DNA from: Bacteroidetes bacterium RIFCSPLOWO2_12_FULL_35_15
GTDB lineage: Bacteria > Bacteroidota > Bacteroidia > 2-12-FULL-35-15
Reading direction: 5' to 3'
NCBI GenBank assembly: GCA_001769385.1
Contig: MEPB01000042.1
Coordinates: 1-35,373 of the forward strand
DNA: 35,373 nt
Part shown: positions 8,789-17,172 of the stretch, piece after piece
Position numbering within the stretch: the stretch's first letter is position 1
Layout of the letters: the number at the start of each line of letters is the position of its first letter
Program-made: the position numbers and the translations under genes
The notes under the pieces: generated by a model
The model's database searches: none
Seen by the model: the letters and a program-made list of their open reading frames with translations, nothing else
What the model was told of the DNA's origin: nothing

Positions 8789-11167
8789 TTAAAACTCTAT
8801 CCGATATCCGAAATAAGGAAACAAACCTAATTGATATTCGTTCTGCAGGCTTTGGGTATCCTTATTATAGGATTGTTGTAATATATTCTGTGTATCGAAA
8901 ATATTCTCTACCACTACAAATAAACTTTGCGAAGTTTTTTTTCTATTGGTTTTAAAGGAAAGCTTTACATCAAAGCGCGAATAATCTTTTAGTTTTTTAG
9001 AAAACGCTTCCTTATCAATGTAAATAGCTGTGTTCGCCAGTTTGGATCTTTTCAGGTCAATGGGGGTATAGCGGTTTCCACCTGCCTGAGTATATTTTAA
9101 ATCGAGGGATAATGCCCTGTTTTTATTTTTACCCAAAGTCAATTCATATCCTGCAAGGGTATTAAAAACATAGCCTCCGTTGTAACTCGTATTGTGTTCA
9201 ACATTGTTGCTTCCCTTGTATTTGGAATCATAAACAGAAGCTGTCACTAAAAAATAATAATGTTTGCTGAAGAATTTTTCTATCGTAATTTCTAACCCAT
9301 AGTTTTGTCCATTACCATTATTTACCAATGTATCAACCAGTGGGATTCCATCTAAAGCATTACCAACATTGATCATAGAAAAGGAAGAGTTCCAGTTTTT
9401 CTGAACAGGTACATTATAAACATATTGATAATACGATTCGAATTTGAAACGAAAATTTTTCGCGAAATTAAAGTCATAACTTAAAATGGCATGTTGACTT
9501 TTTGAAAGATCCAGATTTCGATTGCTTCTGTAATAGCTATTAGCAGAAGGAATGTACGTTTCGTAAAAATAATATATAGTAGGCTGCATCTGGCTGTGCA
9601 TACCATATCCAATACTTAAACTTTGTTTTGGTGATAATTGAAAACGCATTCCCAGTCTTGGTTCCAGGGCTTGTGTTGTATTCAACAAAAAATTCTGGTA
9701 ATGGATTCCGGTATTAATTGAAATTTTATTACTTGGCCGGAATTGCCAATGAACAAAGCTTTGTATTAATCCGGCATAAGAATTATTTACATTTAATTTA
9801 TCGATGTATTTTCCATATTTCGTTGAATAAGTAAATTGTCGGGCATCAAAATAAAGTTCCTGATAAGTGATTCCGGTTTTAATTAAATGACGCGAATTCA
9901 GTTTAGCTGTGATGGTATAATTAGCAACATAATTTGCTTCTGTAGATAAATTTTTTGCAGTTAAAAATTTAGCCCTGTTGGTAGGAGATAGTGTATCAAT
10001 GTATGCATCCAGATATGTTCCGGAAACGGAGAGCGAAAGTTTTCCTGAAACCTTCGTATTGAAAAAATAGATATTGGAAATTCCGCAGGCACCCATACTG
10101 CTTTTAAAGATCAGATCTTCACCTTTCGAGATATAGGACCAATCACTTGATTTATGCTCACTATCCAAAATGGATAATTTACTCATCCCTCCAATGCCCC
10201 ATAATGTAAATACTCCCGCTTTTTGTGTGGGCACATTTACTTTAAAGGATAGGTCCTGGTATTGCGGACTGGCAGAAACACCAAAACGAATTCCCAATTT
10301 ATTAAAAATTTCTAATGTGGAATACCTGTAATTTATCAGATACGAACTTCCCTGTTTTTTAGAGATGGGGCCTTCTGCGCCAAGCTCAACACCATTTACA
10401 CCAAGCTGACCGGTGTATTCATTTCGTTCGTTGTTCCCGTTACGTAATTTCAGATCAAAAACAGCAGCTACTTTATTCCCATATTCTGCAGGAAAAGCGC
10501 CGGTTAAAAAATCGGAATTACCCAATACATTATTGTTCAACATGCTGATTGGTCCGCCTGTAGCGCCTTGTGCCGAAAAATGATTGGGATTCGGAATGTC
10601 AATTCCTTCCAGGCGCCACAATACGCCAAGCGGTGAATTACCGCGAACAATAATATCATTACGTGCATCATTGCCCGATGAAACACCTGCATAGTTGGCA
10701 ACCATTTTACTAGGGTCGCCCCTGCTGCCTGCATATCTGCCGGTTTCTTCTGCCTGAAAATTACGGGAGCTAACCGTAACCAAATCGTTATTTGCTTTTG
10801 TTTTATCTGTTTCTGCAACAACTTCAACAGCAGCTGAGGTATATACTTTTTCCTGTAATTCAATTGTTAAAACAACTTCTTTCCCGGATGTAACAATGAT
10901 GTTGCTTAACACCGCATCTTCATAACCTATGGAGGTAACTTTTAATGCCCGTCTCCCAACCGGAATTTTTTCTAACCGGAATTTTCCATCTACATCACTT
11001 GTTGAACCGATCAATGTATCACTGTTGAGCAAAATAATGTTCGCACCGAATAATATCGATTTTGAATCAGCATCAATTACTTTTCCACGAATGGTTTGTG
11101 TATAGGTTTGGGCATTCCCAAGAATGGAAATTAAAAAGAATAAAAATAGAAAGAAGTATTTTTTCAC
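8789..11167 (-). CDS. TonB-dependent outer-membrane receptor with N-terminal carboxypeptidase-like domain
   Basis: The 792-residue protein begins with a signal peptide (cleavage after GNAQ, about residue 19). Residues 24-110 form a carboxypeptidase-regulatory-like beta-sandwich (IRGKVIDADSK...GKFRLEKIP), typical of Bacteroidota TonB receptors. The plug domain follows, about 130-235, with IIVRGNSPLGVLWRLEGI and the usual GxFPAEYGN turn. A 22-stranded barrel is predicted from about 240 to the C-terminal aromatic GYRIEF. No SusD partner is adjacent, so this is not a standard polysaccharide-utilisation pair; siderophore, peptide, vitamin or other small ligands are possible. A promoter-like TACTTTTG (minus strand, 11172-11179) sits only four bases before the ATG, so either transcription begins elsewhere or the message is nearly leaderless. 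The gene appears to be monocistronic. Confidence 0.9.
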   Translation of the reverse strand: MKKYFFLFLFFLISILGNAQTYTQTIRGKVIDADSKSILFGANIILLNSDTLIGSTSDVDGKFRLEKIPVGRRALKVTSIGYEDAVLSNIIVTSGKEVVLTIELQEKVYTSAAVEVVAETDKTKANNDLVTVSSRNFQAEETGRYAGSRGDPSKMVANYAGVSSGNDARNDIIVRGNSPLGVLWRLEGIDIPNPNHFSAQGATGGPISMLNNNVLGNSDFLTGAFPAEYGNKVAAVFDLKLRNGNNERNEYTGQLGVNGVELGAEGPISKKQGSSYLINYRYSTLEIFNKLGIRFGVSASPQYQDLSFKVNVPTQKAGVFTLWGIGGMSKLSILDSEHKSSDWSYISKGEDLIFKSSMGACGISNIYFFNTKVSGKLSLSVSGTYLDAYIDTLSPTNRAKFLTAKNLSTEANYVANYTITAKLNSRHLIKTGITYQELYFDARQFTYSTKYGKYIDKLNVNNSYAGLIQSFVHWQFRPSNKISINTGIHYQNFLLNTTQALEPRLGMRFQLSPKQSLSIGYGMHSQMQPTIYYFYETYIPSANSYYRSNRNLDLSKSQHAILSYDFNFAKNFRFKFESYYQYVYNVPVQKNWNSSFSMINVGNALDGIPLVDTLVNNGNGQNYGLEITIEKFFSKHYYFLVTASVYDSKYKGSNNVEHNTSYNGGYVFNTLAGYELTLGKNKNRALSLDLKYTQAGGNRYTPIDLKRSKLANTAIYIDKEAFSKKLKDYSRFDVKLSFKTNRKKTSQSLFVVVENIFDTQNILQQSYNKDTQSLQNEYQLGLFPYFGYRIEF

Positions 11168-11171
11168 AATG

Positions 11172-11179
11172 CAAAAGTA
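11172..11179 (-). promoter_or_regulatory. Candidate -7 box for the TonB receptor gene
   Basis: On the minus strand the sequence reads TACTTTTG, matching the Bacteroidota TAnnTTTG consensus. No good -33 TTTG lies 19 or so bases upstream. The box is four bases from the ATG, so a start here would give an almost leaderless message. Confidence 0.3.
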
Positions 11180-11218
11180 ATATTGTTATTGAAACTATTA
11201 AAAGAATATATATATGTT

Positions 11219-11346
11219 AAGCGGAGCGTCCCGCTCCGCTTTGTTTAACCGGCATCTTGCCGTATTAATTATAAATATTTTGATGAAATGTTTTACCAAA
11301 GGCGGGGTAACTTTGTTAGAAAGGTCAGAGCGGGACACTCTGACAA
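11219..11346. repeat. Element bounded by two related GC-rich hairpins
   Basis: Three hairpins sit in an otherwise AT-rich gap. AAGCGGAGCG (11219-11228) pairs with CGCTCCGCTT (11232-11241). CGGCA pairs with TGCCG (11250-11262). GTCAGAG (11324-11330) pairs with CTCTGAC (11338-11344). The outer two share the core GTCCCGCTC when one is read on the opposite strand, so the element's ends look like diverged inverted copies. A 61-codon frame running through it (11214-11399) overlaps the small membrane protein gene and is not credible. Confidence 0.6.
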
Positions 11347-11355
11347 ACTATTTTA

Positions 11356-11559
11356 TCAGTTGGTCTTCGAAATGTTTTTATTATAAATTTTTCGTATAAA
11401 AATTATTAAAAAATAAAAGATAAATACAGTTACCGCATAAAGAACTTTATCAAATGTTAACGAGCCATTAAAAAGTTGGATAACTATAATTAGCCCAGTC
11501 ACAATAGCAAATGTGCCTACCATCATAAATAATAAATCAACAATGTTTTTAAGCTTCAT
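11356..11559 (-). CDS. Small membrane protein, two predicted helices, unknown function
   Basis: This 67-residue protein has two hydrophobic segments, about residues 8-29 and 38-55, separated by a short polar loop, and a basic tail (KIYNKNISK). I do not recognise the family. The ATG is 11 bases after the stop codon of the 535-residue secreted protein on the same strand, so the two are probably co-transcribed, and that spacing is the main support for a real gene. It could be a helper or anchoring subunit for the upstream product, but nothing in the sequence shows this. Length and composition leave some chance that it is a non-coding AT-rich frame. Confidence 0.55.
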   Translation of the reverse strand: MKLKNIVDLLFMMVGTFAIVTGLIIVIQLFNGSLTFDKVLYAVTVFIFYFLIIFIRKIYNKNISKTN

Positions 11560-11570
11560 TTTTTGATCGT

Positions 11571-13178
11571 TTAATAATTTACTTTTTCAAAAACAAACGA
11601 CTTTTTTGAAGGAATAAAACGGTAATATGAAATTTCATCTCTATTAAAAAATCTAGCAAGAGGTTGATCTTCTATTATACTTATATCCGTTATTAATTTG
11701 TGAGAAAAAATTCCATTAGCATAGTTTAATGAAATGTAATTATTTCCTGAATTGTATAGGACTCCTGTATTCTTATCATTTGAAGTTTGATATGAAAATT
11801 TATAATATCCTGCCTCTTTTCTTTTTAAAAGTGCTCCCAAAAGATCCTGTTCGTAAACCATTCCTTGAAAACCTGAATTTGCAGGCGTTTTTTTATCAAA
11901 ATCTGATAGCTTATTATTTTTTACCCATTTTAGTGTTTCATATTTTGTTGAAACAGGTTTTAGTTCAGGATTGATCTCAAGAAAAGTAAAACCATACGTT
12001 TGATAACAAACAGACGATGAAGCACTCGTAGTAATTCCACCCGTTGCACTCTGAGACTGAGCTGTACCCGTTTTCGTGTAAATCCTCATATTCTCTCCTA
12101 GAAGTTCATAATTCCCTTTTTGATTTTTTGTTATTTTTTGAAAACGCATGAACTTTCTTTGCATCTCATCCTCATCTATGTTTGCAATTGTGAGTTGACT
12201 AAATTCAAAATTGCTTTTATGTATAATTTTACCTGCCTTATTCAAACTGAGAAAATAATACCCATGCATTTGTTCTAATTGTTCTCTTTTGGGAAGTGTT
12301 TTTATTTTTTCGTTATCATAATAATTTCCAGCTAAGAGTATAGAACCATTTGATTGATCAAAATATAAATCAGATAAGGCAAGTTTCAAGTCAGTATTAT
12401 CAAGTTCAAGTTTGGTTACAAATAGAATCTTACCTTCCTTATAATTGATACTCAATAAATATTCTCCACTATTGTCTCCCCAATTGCTTATATATAAATA
12501 GACCCAATCATTATTTGAATAGAAATTATATGTTCTAACATTATCAAATTTCGATAAATCAATTTCCCATTTATGAGAATAGGATTGAAATAACTCATTA
12601 TCATTTCTTTTATAACCAATTAATTTAGTCGGTTCTTTATACGCATTATTGTTTATGTTTGAGATGCCAAAACCTGTAGAAACTCTGTTTTTACGGAACA
12701 ATTTCAGCATATTTTCTCCAATCTCTAAATCATATTCCCCATGCATATTATCTATTATACTATTAGGATAATACTTGTTTTGATCTTGCTTGGCATAATC
12801 TTCTTTAAGTATAGAGATTTCATTTTTTCCGTATTCATCAAACGATAAGAACTTCAAATTTTTATCTAATTTTAAGACTGCTCCTTTAGTGCCCAATAAG
12901 TTGTATGCAAAGCTAAATTTATACCCATAAAAATATGTTTGACATGAAGCCCCTTTCGCCTCTATAAGTTGCATAAAATTTTCTATTTCATTTAATTTTT
13001 TGTCATACTTTAGTACATGAAAATTATTTTCTTTTCCTTCTTTTGTAACCCCATATATCAAATAACCGTCTTCATTTTCTAAAATATTTGAATTGTTAAC
13101 TTCGGAGGTTATTTTTTGCGCAAGTGAAAGGAATGAAAAAGTAAAATATACCAGGAGCAATAAGAGTGTTTTTTTCAT
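11571..13178 (-). CDS. Secreted protein of unknown function (535 aa)
   Basis: A clear signal peptide (MKKTLLLLLVYF..., cleavage after LSLAQ, about residue 20) sends this protein to the periplasm or beyond. The rest is rich in short beta-strand-like stretches alternating with K/N/D turns (for example DGYLIYGVTKEG and NGSILLAGNYYDNEKI). This is the texture of a beta-propeller-like periplasmic protein of Bacteroidota, but there are no PD40 or WD40 signatures and I cannot assign a family. There is no CHU_C or Por-type sorting tail and no lipobox. It is followed after 11 bases by a small two-helix membrane protein. Base composition is more AT-rich than the neighbouring housekeeping genes, with many AAT/AAA/TTA codons, which could mean a variable accessory gene. 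No motif suggests an enzyme. Confidence 0.75.
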   Translation of the reverse strand: MKKTLLLLLVYFTFSFLSLAQKITSEVNNSNILENEDGYLIYGVTKEGKENNFHVLKYDKKLNEIENFMQLIEAKGASCQTYFYGYKFSFAYNLLGTKGAVLKLDKNLKFLSFDEYGKNEISILKEDYAKQDQNKYYPNSIIDNMHGEYDLEIGENMLKLFRKNRVSTGFGISNINNNAYKEPTKLIGYKRNDNELFQSYSHKWEIDLSKFDNVRTYNFYSNNDWVYLYISNWGDNSGEYLLSINYKEGKILFVTKLELDNTDLKLALSDLYFDQSNGSILLAGNYYDNEKIKTLPKREQLEQMHGYYFLSLNKAGKIIHKSNFEFSQLTIANIDEDEMQRKFMRFQKITKNQKGNYELLGENMRIYTKTGTAQSQSATGGITTSASSSVCYQTYGFTFLEINPELKPVSTKYETLKWVKNNKLSDFDKKTPANSGFQGMVYEQDLLGALLKRKEAGYYKFSYQTSNDKNTGVLYNSGNNYISLNYANGIFSHKLITDISIIEDQPLARFFNRDEISYYRFIPSKKSFVFEKVNY

Positions 13179-13280
13179 GAAATAAAGTTTTAGGAAGGTG
13201 TAATTTGCTTTTTTTTACCGCAATCTACAAACTAAAACATATTCCTTCCAAACATTAAAAACTTAATCCATCATTATCAT

Positions 13281-13288
13281 TAACTTTG
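13281..13288 (+). promoter_or_regulatory. -7 promoter box TAACTTTG for the EI24-family gene
   Basis: TAACTTTG matches the Bacteroidota -7 consensus TAnnTTTG and ends 18 bases before the ATG at 13307. It overlaps the TTG at 13286 that would extend the reading frame, so translation should start at the ATG and not at the TTG. No clear -33 TTTG is seen. Confidence 0.5.
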
Positions 13289-13306
13289 AACTCTAAAATA
13301 TTACAA

Positions 13307-14068
13307 ATGAATTTTTTTGAACAGTTCGGTATAGCAATTAAAGCATATATAAAAGCAATTTCATTTGTTTTTAATAATGGCTTGTGGATCTATTTTTTAT
13401 ATCCATTTATTATTTCTCTTTTACTATTTTTTGGCGGATTTGCGTTGGTTCACCAGTTCTCCGATTTTGTCAGAAGCTGGTTGATGGGTATTGTTGATCC
13501 ATACATGGCGAGTTCTTCATGGCTGAGTTATCTTACAAATGCTTTGAGTTTTATAGTGAACATTTTATTTGCAATTATTTTTTATTTTTTTTATTCTGCA
13601 ATTGTAAAATATATCGTTTTGATAGTGATGTCGCCAGTAATGGCTCTGCTTTCTGAAAAAGCGGAAGAAATAATTACCGGTAAAAAATATAAATTTAATT
13701 TCTCTCAATTGTTAAAGGATGTTTTAAGAGGCATTTCCATAGCTATTCGAAATATGCTTATTGAATTAAGTATCATTTTGATTTGCTTTATTTTAGTTTG
13801 GATCCCTGTCATCGGTTGGTTGAGTCCAGTTTTTTTATTCATAGTTTCCTATTACTTTTACGGCTTTTCTATGATTGATTATACCAGTGAAAGACGCAAA
13901 TTGAATGTATCGCAAAGTGTTGCCTACATTCGAAAAAATAAAGGATTGGCTATTGGAAATGGTTTTGTTTTTGCTTTACTTTTTGCCTTTCCAATCATTG
14001 GAGCAATAGCAGTAGCGGTGCTTGCCCCTGTTGCAGCAACTATTGCAGTGTTGGAGATAGAAAAATGA
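13307..14068 (+). CDS. EI24/CysZ-like integral membrane protein
   Basis: From the ATG at 13307 the product is 253 residues. A TTG seven codons upstream lies inside the promoter box and is rejected as the start. Four or more hydrophobic segments are visible: about 25-50, 72-105, 145-185 and 213-245. The cytoplasmic-loop pattern MSPVMALLSEKAEEI near residue 110 and the AIRNMLIE segment about 40 residues later are typical of the EI24/CysZ family. CysZ in E. coli is a sulfate transporter beside cysK, but most Bacteroidota members have no sulfate-gene context and none is present here, so the substrate is open. The next gene, mqnA, follows after 131 bases on the same strand and could be read from the same promoter. 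Confidence 0.75.
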   Translation: MNFFEQFGIAIKAYIKAISFVFNNGLWIYFLYPFIISLLLFFGGFALVHQFSDFVRSWLMGIVDPYMASSSWLSYLTNALSFIVNILFAIIFYFFYSAIVKYIVLIVMSPVMALLSEKAEEIITGKKYKFNFSQLLKDVLRGISIAIRNMLIELSIILICFILVWIPVIGWLSPVFLFIVSYYFYGFSMIDYTSERRKLNVSQSVAYIRKNKGLAIGNGFVFALLFAFPIIGAIAVAVLAPVAATIAVLEIEK

Positions 14069-14199
14069 GTAAAGATTTAGGAAGTTTAAATGAAGGAGCA
14101 GGGTGTCAGGTGGGGTTGTGGTCATGACTTTTTCGAAGGGAGGGAAGAAGATTGAAATCCGGAAAAACAAGAAAAAATTAGATGCTATTGTTATAGAAT

Positions 14200-14955
14200 G
14201 TGTTTATGGAAAAAATTAAAATATCAGTAGTATCCTATTTGAATTCAAAACCATTTATTTATGGTTTACAACATGCTGAGATCTTAAATGAAATTGATCT
14301 TCAATTGGATATTCCATCCGTTTGTGCTCAAAAACTATTGGATGGAAAAGTGGATATAGGTTTAATTCCTGTTGCGGTAATTCCGAAATTAAAGGAACAT
14401 TACATCATCAGCGATTATTGTATTGGTGCAGTCGGAAAAGTCGCATCCGTTATGTTATATAGCAATGTTCCTTTACAGGAGATCAAAACGGTTTTGTTGG
14501 ATTATCAGTCGCGCACTTCGGTAGCATTGGTAAAAGTATTGGCCAAAAATTTCTGGAAAATTGATCCGGAATGGATCCCGACTACAACTGATTATGAAAA
14601 TAATGTTTCCGGAACTACTGCTGCCGTAATTATTGGTGACAGAACATTCGGAATGGAAAACAAATATGCTTATTCTTTTGATCTGGCCGAAGAGTGGCAA
14701 AAATTCACCCAATTACCTTTTGTCTTCGCTTGCTGGGTTTCTACTAAAAAATTAACGGAACAATTTCTTTATGATTTTAACCGGGCTTTAAAACATGGTC
14801 TTGAAAATCGCCCCTTGTTAATCAATGAATTAGAGGCAAGTGGAAAATATAAAACGAATGTTGATGAATATTTAAATAAAAGCCTGAGTTATGAGTATGA
14901 TGCTGCTAAAAGACAAGCTTTAGCTTTATTTTTGAACTATCTGGTAAAAGTTTAG
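14200..14955 (+). CDS. mqnA: Chorismate dehydratase, futalosine pathway of menaquinone synthesis
   Basis: MqnA dehydrates chorismate to 3-enolpyruvoylbenzoate, the entry step of the futalosine route to menaquinone, in the cytoplasm. The 251-residue protein has the periplasmic-binding-like two-lobe fold of the family. Recognisable segments are the N-terminal SVVSYLNSKPF (9-19), the ligand-binding stretch GKVDIGLIPVAVIPK (about 49-63), LLDYQSRTSVALVK and IGDRTFG. Either the ATG at 14200 or the one at 14206 (MEKIKI...) could be the start; the latter is closer to typical MqnA N-termini. The other futalosine genes (mqnB, C, D, E) are not in this window. Nothing indicates a dedicated regulator. An alternative assignment to the related MqnD is unlikely, because the SYLNSKP opening is characteristic of MqnA. 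Confidence 0.9.
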   Translation: MFMEKIKISVVSYLNSKPFIYGLQHAEILNEIDLQLDIPSVCAQKLLDGKVDIGLIPVAVIPKLKEHYIISDYCIGAVGKVASVMLYSNVPLQEIKTVLLDYQSRTSVALVKVLAKNFWKIDPEWIPTTTDYENNVSGTTAAVIIGDRTFGMENKYAYSFDLAEEWQKFTQLPFVFACWVSTKKLTEQFLYDFNRALKHGLENRPLLINELEASGKYKTNVDEYLNKSLSYEYDAAKRQALALFLNYLVKV

Positions 14956-14986
14956 AAATAATATTCTGTATTTTGGTTTTAATCAA

Positions 14987-14994
14987 TATATTTG
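14987..14994 (+). promoter_or_regulatory. -7 promoter box TATATTTG for the TPR/PD40 gene
   Basis: TATATTTG is a perfect TAnnTTTG match, 57 bases before the ATG at 15052. TTTG at 14972-14975 lies 11 bases upstream, nearer than the usual -33 spacing. Its position between mqnA and the next gene indicates that the TPR/PD40 gene has its own transcript. Confidence 0.5.
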
Positions 14995-15051
14995 TTTCTA
15001 TTCAAAAAATGAAGAATGAGATATTGAATGTGACAAAAAAATTATCTACAC

Positions 15052-16692
15052 ATGAAAAAAATTATGACTATTTCCTTGTTGATTTTCTTTTCCATGGGAA
15101 ATTTGCCGGCTCAAAAGAATATACTTGAAAAAAGTGAGGATCAGGTGAAAATGTTTAATGCGCAGCAACGTTTTTTTGCCGGAGATTTCCAGGGGGCATT
15201 AAATATCTACAGCGATGTATTAAAAGGAAAACCGAATGATGCAAGTCTTACATTTCATATTGCCGAATGTTATTTTGAATTGGGACAATATGAGCAAGCA
15301 CTCGAAAATGCCGAGAAAGCAAGATCCATTGATCCAAAAGCAAATGAAAATATTCCATTATTATTAGGAAAACTATACCAGCGAAATGTAAAATTTGAAG
15401 AAGCACTTACTGAATTTGCAAACTATAAAATAGTAGTTGCCGCAGATGCAAAAAAGATAAAAGAAAGCGATGTTGATTATTATATTGCACAGGTTAATAC
15501 TGCTAAAGATATGATGACAAAACCTGTAGATGTTAAGATTGATAATATGGGTGATCTGATCAATTCAGAATATGATGATAAGGGGCCATCCATTACAGCC
15601 GATGGCAAAATGCTGATCTTCAATTCCAGACGACCGGGTAAGTCAACAAAATTGGATTTGGAAGGCGATAAAAAATATTTTGAAGACATTTATGTTTCAC
15701 GATGGGACAGTGTTAATAAGCTATGGAGTACTGCAGAATTAATTACTGGCTCAATCAATACAGAAGGACATGATGCATGTACCAGTATTTCTCCGGATGG
15801 CAAACAAATTTTTATTTATAAAAATGATATCGAAAGTGAATCACGCGGAGGGGATATTTATTTTTCCCGTTTAGGTTCTTCCGGAAAATGGGGCGCTCCT
15901 CAGTCAATGGGAAAACCTATAAATACTACCTATTGGGAAGGTGGGGCCTGTATCTCTCCGGATGGAAAAACCCTTTATTTTGTAAGCGAACGTCCGGGTG
16001 GTATTGGGCATAGTGATATTTACATGGTGAACAAAAAAAGTCGTACAGAGTGGGATGTGCCTGTAAACATTGGAGATGTTGTAAATACAACAGAGGATGA
16101 AGGAGGGATATTTTTAGCACCTGATGGAAAATCTTTATTTTTTAGTTCAAAGGGTCACAACAGCATGGGTGGGTACGATATTTTTAAAACTGTTTTTGAT
16201 AAAGGGCTGTGGTCAACACCTCAAAATTTAGGTTATCCAATTAATAGCATTAATAATGATGTTAGTTTTACCATATCCATTGATGCGCAAACCGGTTACT
16301 TTTCAAGCGATAGAAAAGGTGGTTTAGGGGAGCGTGATATTTATAAAGTGGATCTTACTAATTATCCTGTTCTTGAAAAAGAAATGAAACTTAAGGTTGT
16401 AAACCTGGGGCCGGCTATGGCTATTTTAAGAGGTGATATATTTAATGCCACAGATGGTAATGCCATGGAAGCTGAACTTTTCATATATGATGCGGAGGGA
16501 AAACAAGTCGGTAACACTTCTTCCAATTCCGGAAGTGGAGAATATTTTATTACCCTTGAAGCAAATAAAACCTACCAGGTAAAAATTAATATGCCGGGTT
16601 ACAAACCAATTGATGAAAAAGTGGAAGTAAAAGCAGCCAAAGAAGGTGCTACTACTGTTGTAAAACACTACTTGTTATATAAAGAGAAGTAA
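15052..16692 (+). CDS. Periplasmic TPR/PD40 beta-propeller protein, PorE-like but without OmpA domain
   Basis: The signal peptide ends near residue 20 (NLPAQ). TPR repeats cover about 32-150 (FFAGDFQGALNIYSDVL, YFELGQYEQALENAEKA). A PD40/WD40-like propeller follows, about 165-440, with five or more blades marked by SPDGK..YF.S (ISPDGKTLYFVSERPGG, LAPDGKSLFFSSKGHN) and DIY endings. The tail, about 455-546, is a carboxypeptidase-regulatory-like beta-sandwich (GDIFNATDGNAMEAE...GEYFITLEANKTY). This architecture is that of the type IX secretion protein PorE and of many Bacteroidota OmpA-family proteins, but the peptidoglycan-binding OmpA domain that normally closes them is missing: the frame ends at KEK with a terminator shortly after. 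The protein is therefore probably soluble or held by partners. It has its own promoter box at 14987 and a terminator at 16715. Confidence 0.85.
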   Translation: MKKIMTISLLIFFSMGNLPAQKNILEKSEDQVKMFNAQQRFFAGDFQGALNIYSDVLKGKPNDASLTFHIAECYFELGQYEQALENAEKARSIDPKANENIPLLLGKLYQRNVKFEEALTEFANYKIVVAADAKKIKESDVDYYIAQVNTAKDMMTKPVDVKIDNMGDLINSEYDDKGPSITADGKMLIFNSRRPGKSTKLDLEGDKKYFEDIYVSRWDSVNKLWSTAELITGSINTEGHDACTSISPDGKQIFIYKNDIESESRGGDIYFSRLGSSGKWGAPQSMGKPINTTYWEGGACISPDGKTLYFVSERPGGIGHSDIYMVNKKSRTEWDVPVNIGDVVNTTEDEGGIFLAPDGKSLFFSSKGHNSMGGYDIFKTVFDKGLWSTPQNLGYPINSINNDVSFTISIDAQTGYFSSDRKGGLGERDIYKVDLTNYPVLEKEMKLKVVNLGPAMAILRGDIFNATDGNAMEAELFIYDAEGKQVGNTSSNSGSGEYFITLEANKTYQVKINMPGYKPIDEKVEVKAAKEGATTVVKHYLLYKEK

Positions 16693-16714
16693 AAAATTTT
16701 ATTATATTGAAAAG

Positions 16715-16746
16715 TCCCTTCATTTTATTAATGGAGGGATTTTTTA
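16715..16746 (+). terminator. Rho-independent terminator after the TPR/PD40 gene
   Basis: TCCCTTCATT (16715-16724) pairs with AATGGAGGGA (16730-16739) with one G-U pair, around a five-base loop, and six T's follow. It begins 22 bases after the stop codon. Confidence 0.85.
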
Positions 16747-17172
16747 TGCTCCTGTTTAATCAATAGAATTCCTCGAAGCTTTGATGGTGTAAAGTGTTTG
16801 CCGCAGATTTGCAGATTATGTTTTTGTATTTGAAATTACATTATACAATTACCGAATGTATTTTGATCCAAATACAATACCATTAGCTTATATAAAATAT
16901 ACCAATTATTTCCCTCTCTTTCGGAGAGGGACTAAGGGTGAGGTCAGAAAAAAAAACTGTTTTATATAAGCTATTGATATTACCACATAGGAACATAGAT
17001 TTTAACGCTCTTATGACAAATATCATAAAAATAAATGCGCATAAAAGTTGTTGATAATCAGTCGATTAAATCATTTTCGTTATTTTGAGTAATTCTAAAT
17101 AGGTTTGATGACATTTTCATGACATTAACCTCCTAATAACATAGGAAATTTGAGGAAAGAAAAATAAAAGTT
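16747..17172. other. Gap before hemA: repeat element plus promoter region
   Basis: No gene is seen. 16877-16980 is an inverted-repeat element (separate entry). 16983-17008 (CCACATAGGAACATAGATTT and AACGCTCTTA) looks like a fragment related both to the polA-upstream element and, on the opposite strand, to TAAGAGCGTT in the hemA-hemC gap. TAGGTTTG at 17100-17107 fits the -7 consensus for hemA with a 66-base leader. Confidence 0.5.
16877..16980. repeat. Inverted-repeat element with central CCCTCTC/GAGAGGG hairpin
   Basis: The terminal repeat TAGCTTATATAAAA (16884-16897) is exactly reverse-complementary to 16960-16973, and the similarity continues outward imperfectly. In the middle CCCTCTC (16912-16918) pairs with GAGAGGG (16924-16930), followed by ACTAAGGGTGAGGTC. 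The central part is the family that also occurs at 8734-8775 and, in coding DNA, inside polA at 22681-22714. It resembles a miniature inverted-repeat element; no transposase is in the window. Confidence 0.75.

Noticed and set aside
11214-11399. 61-codon plus-strand frame
   Set aside because: It covers the structured repeat element and overlaps the better supported small membrane gene on the other strand.
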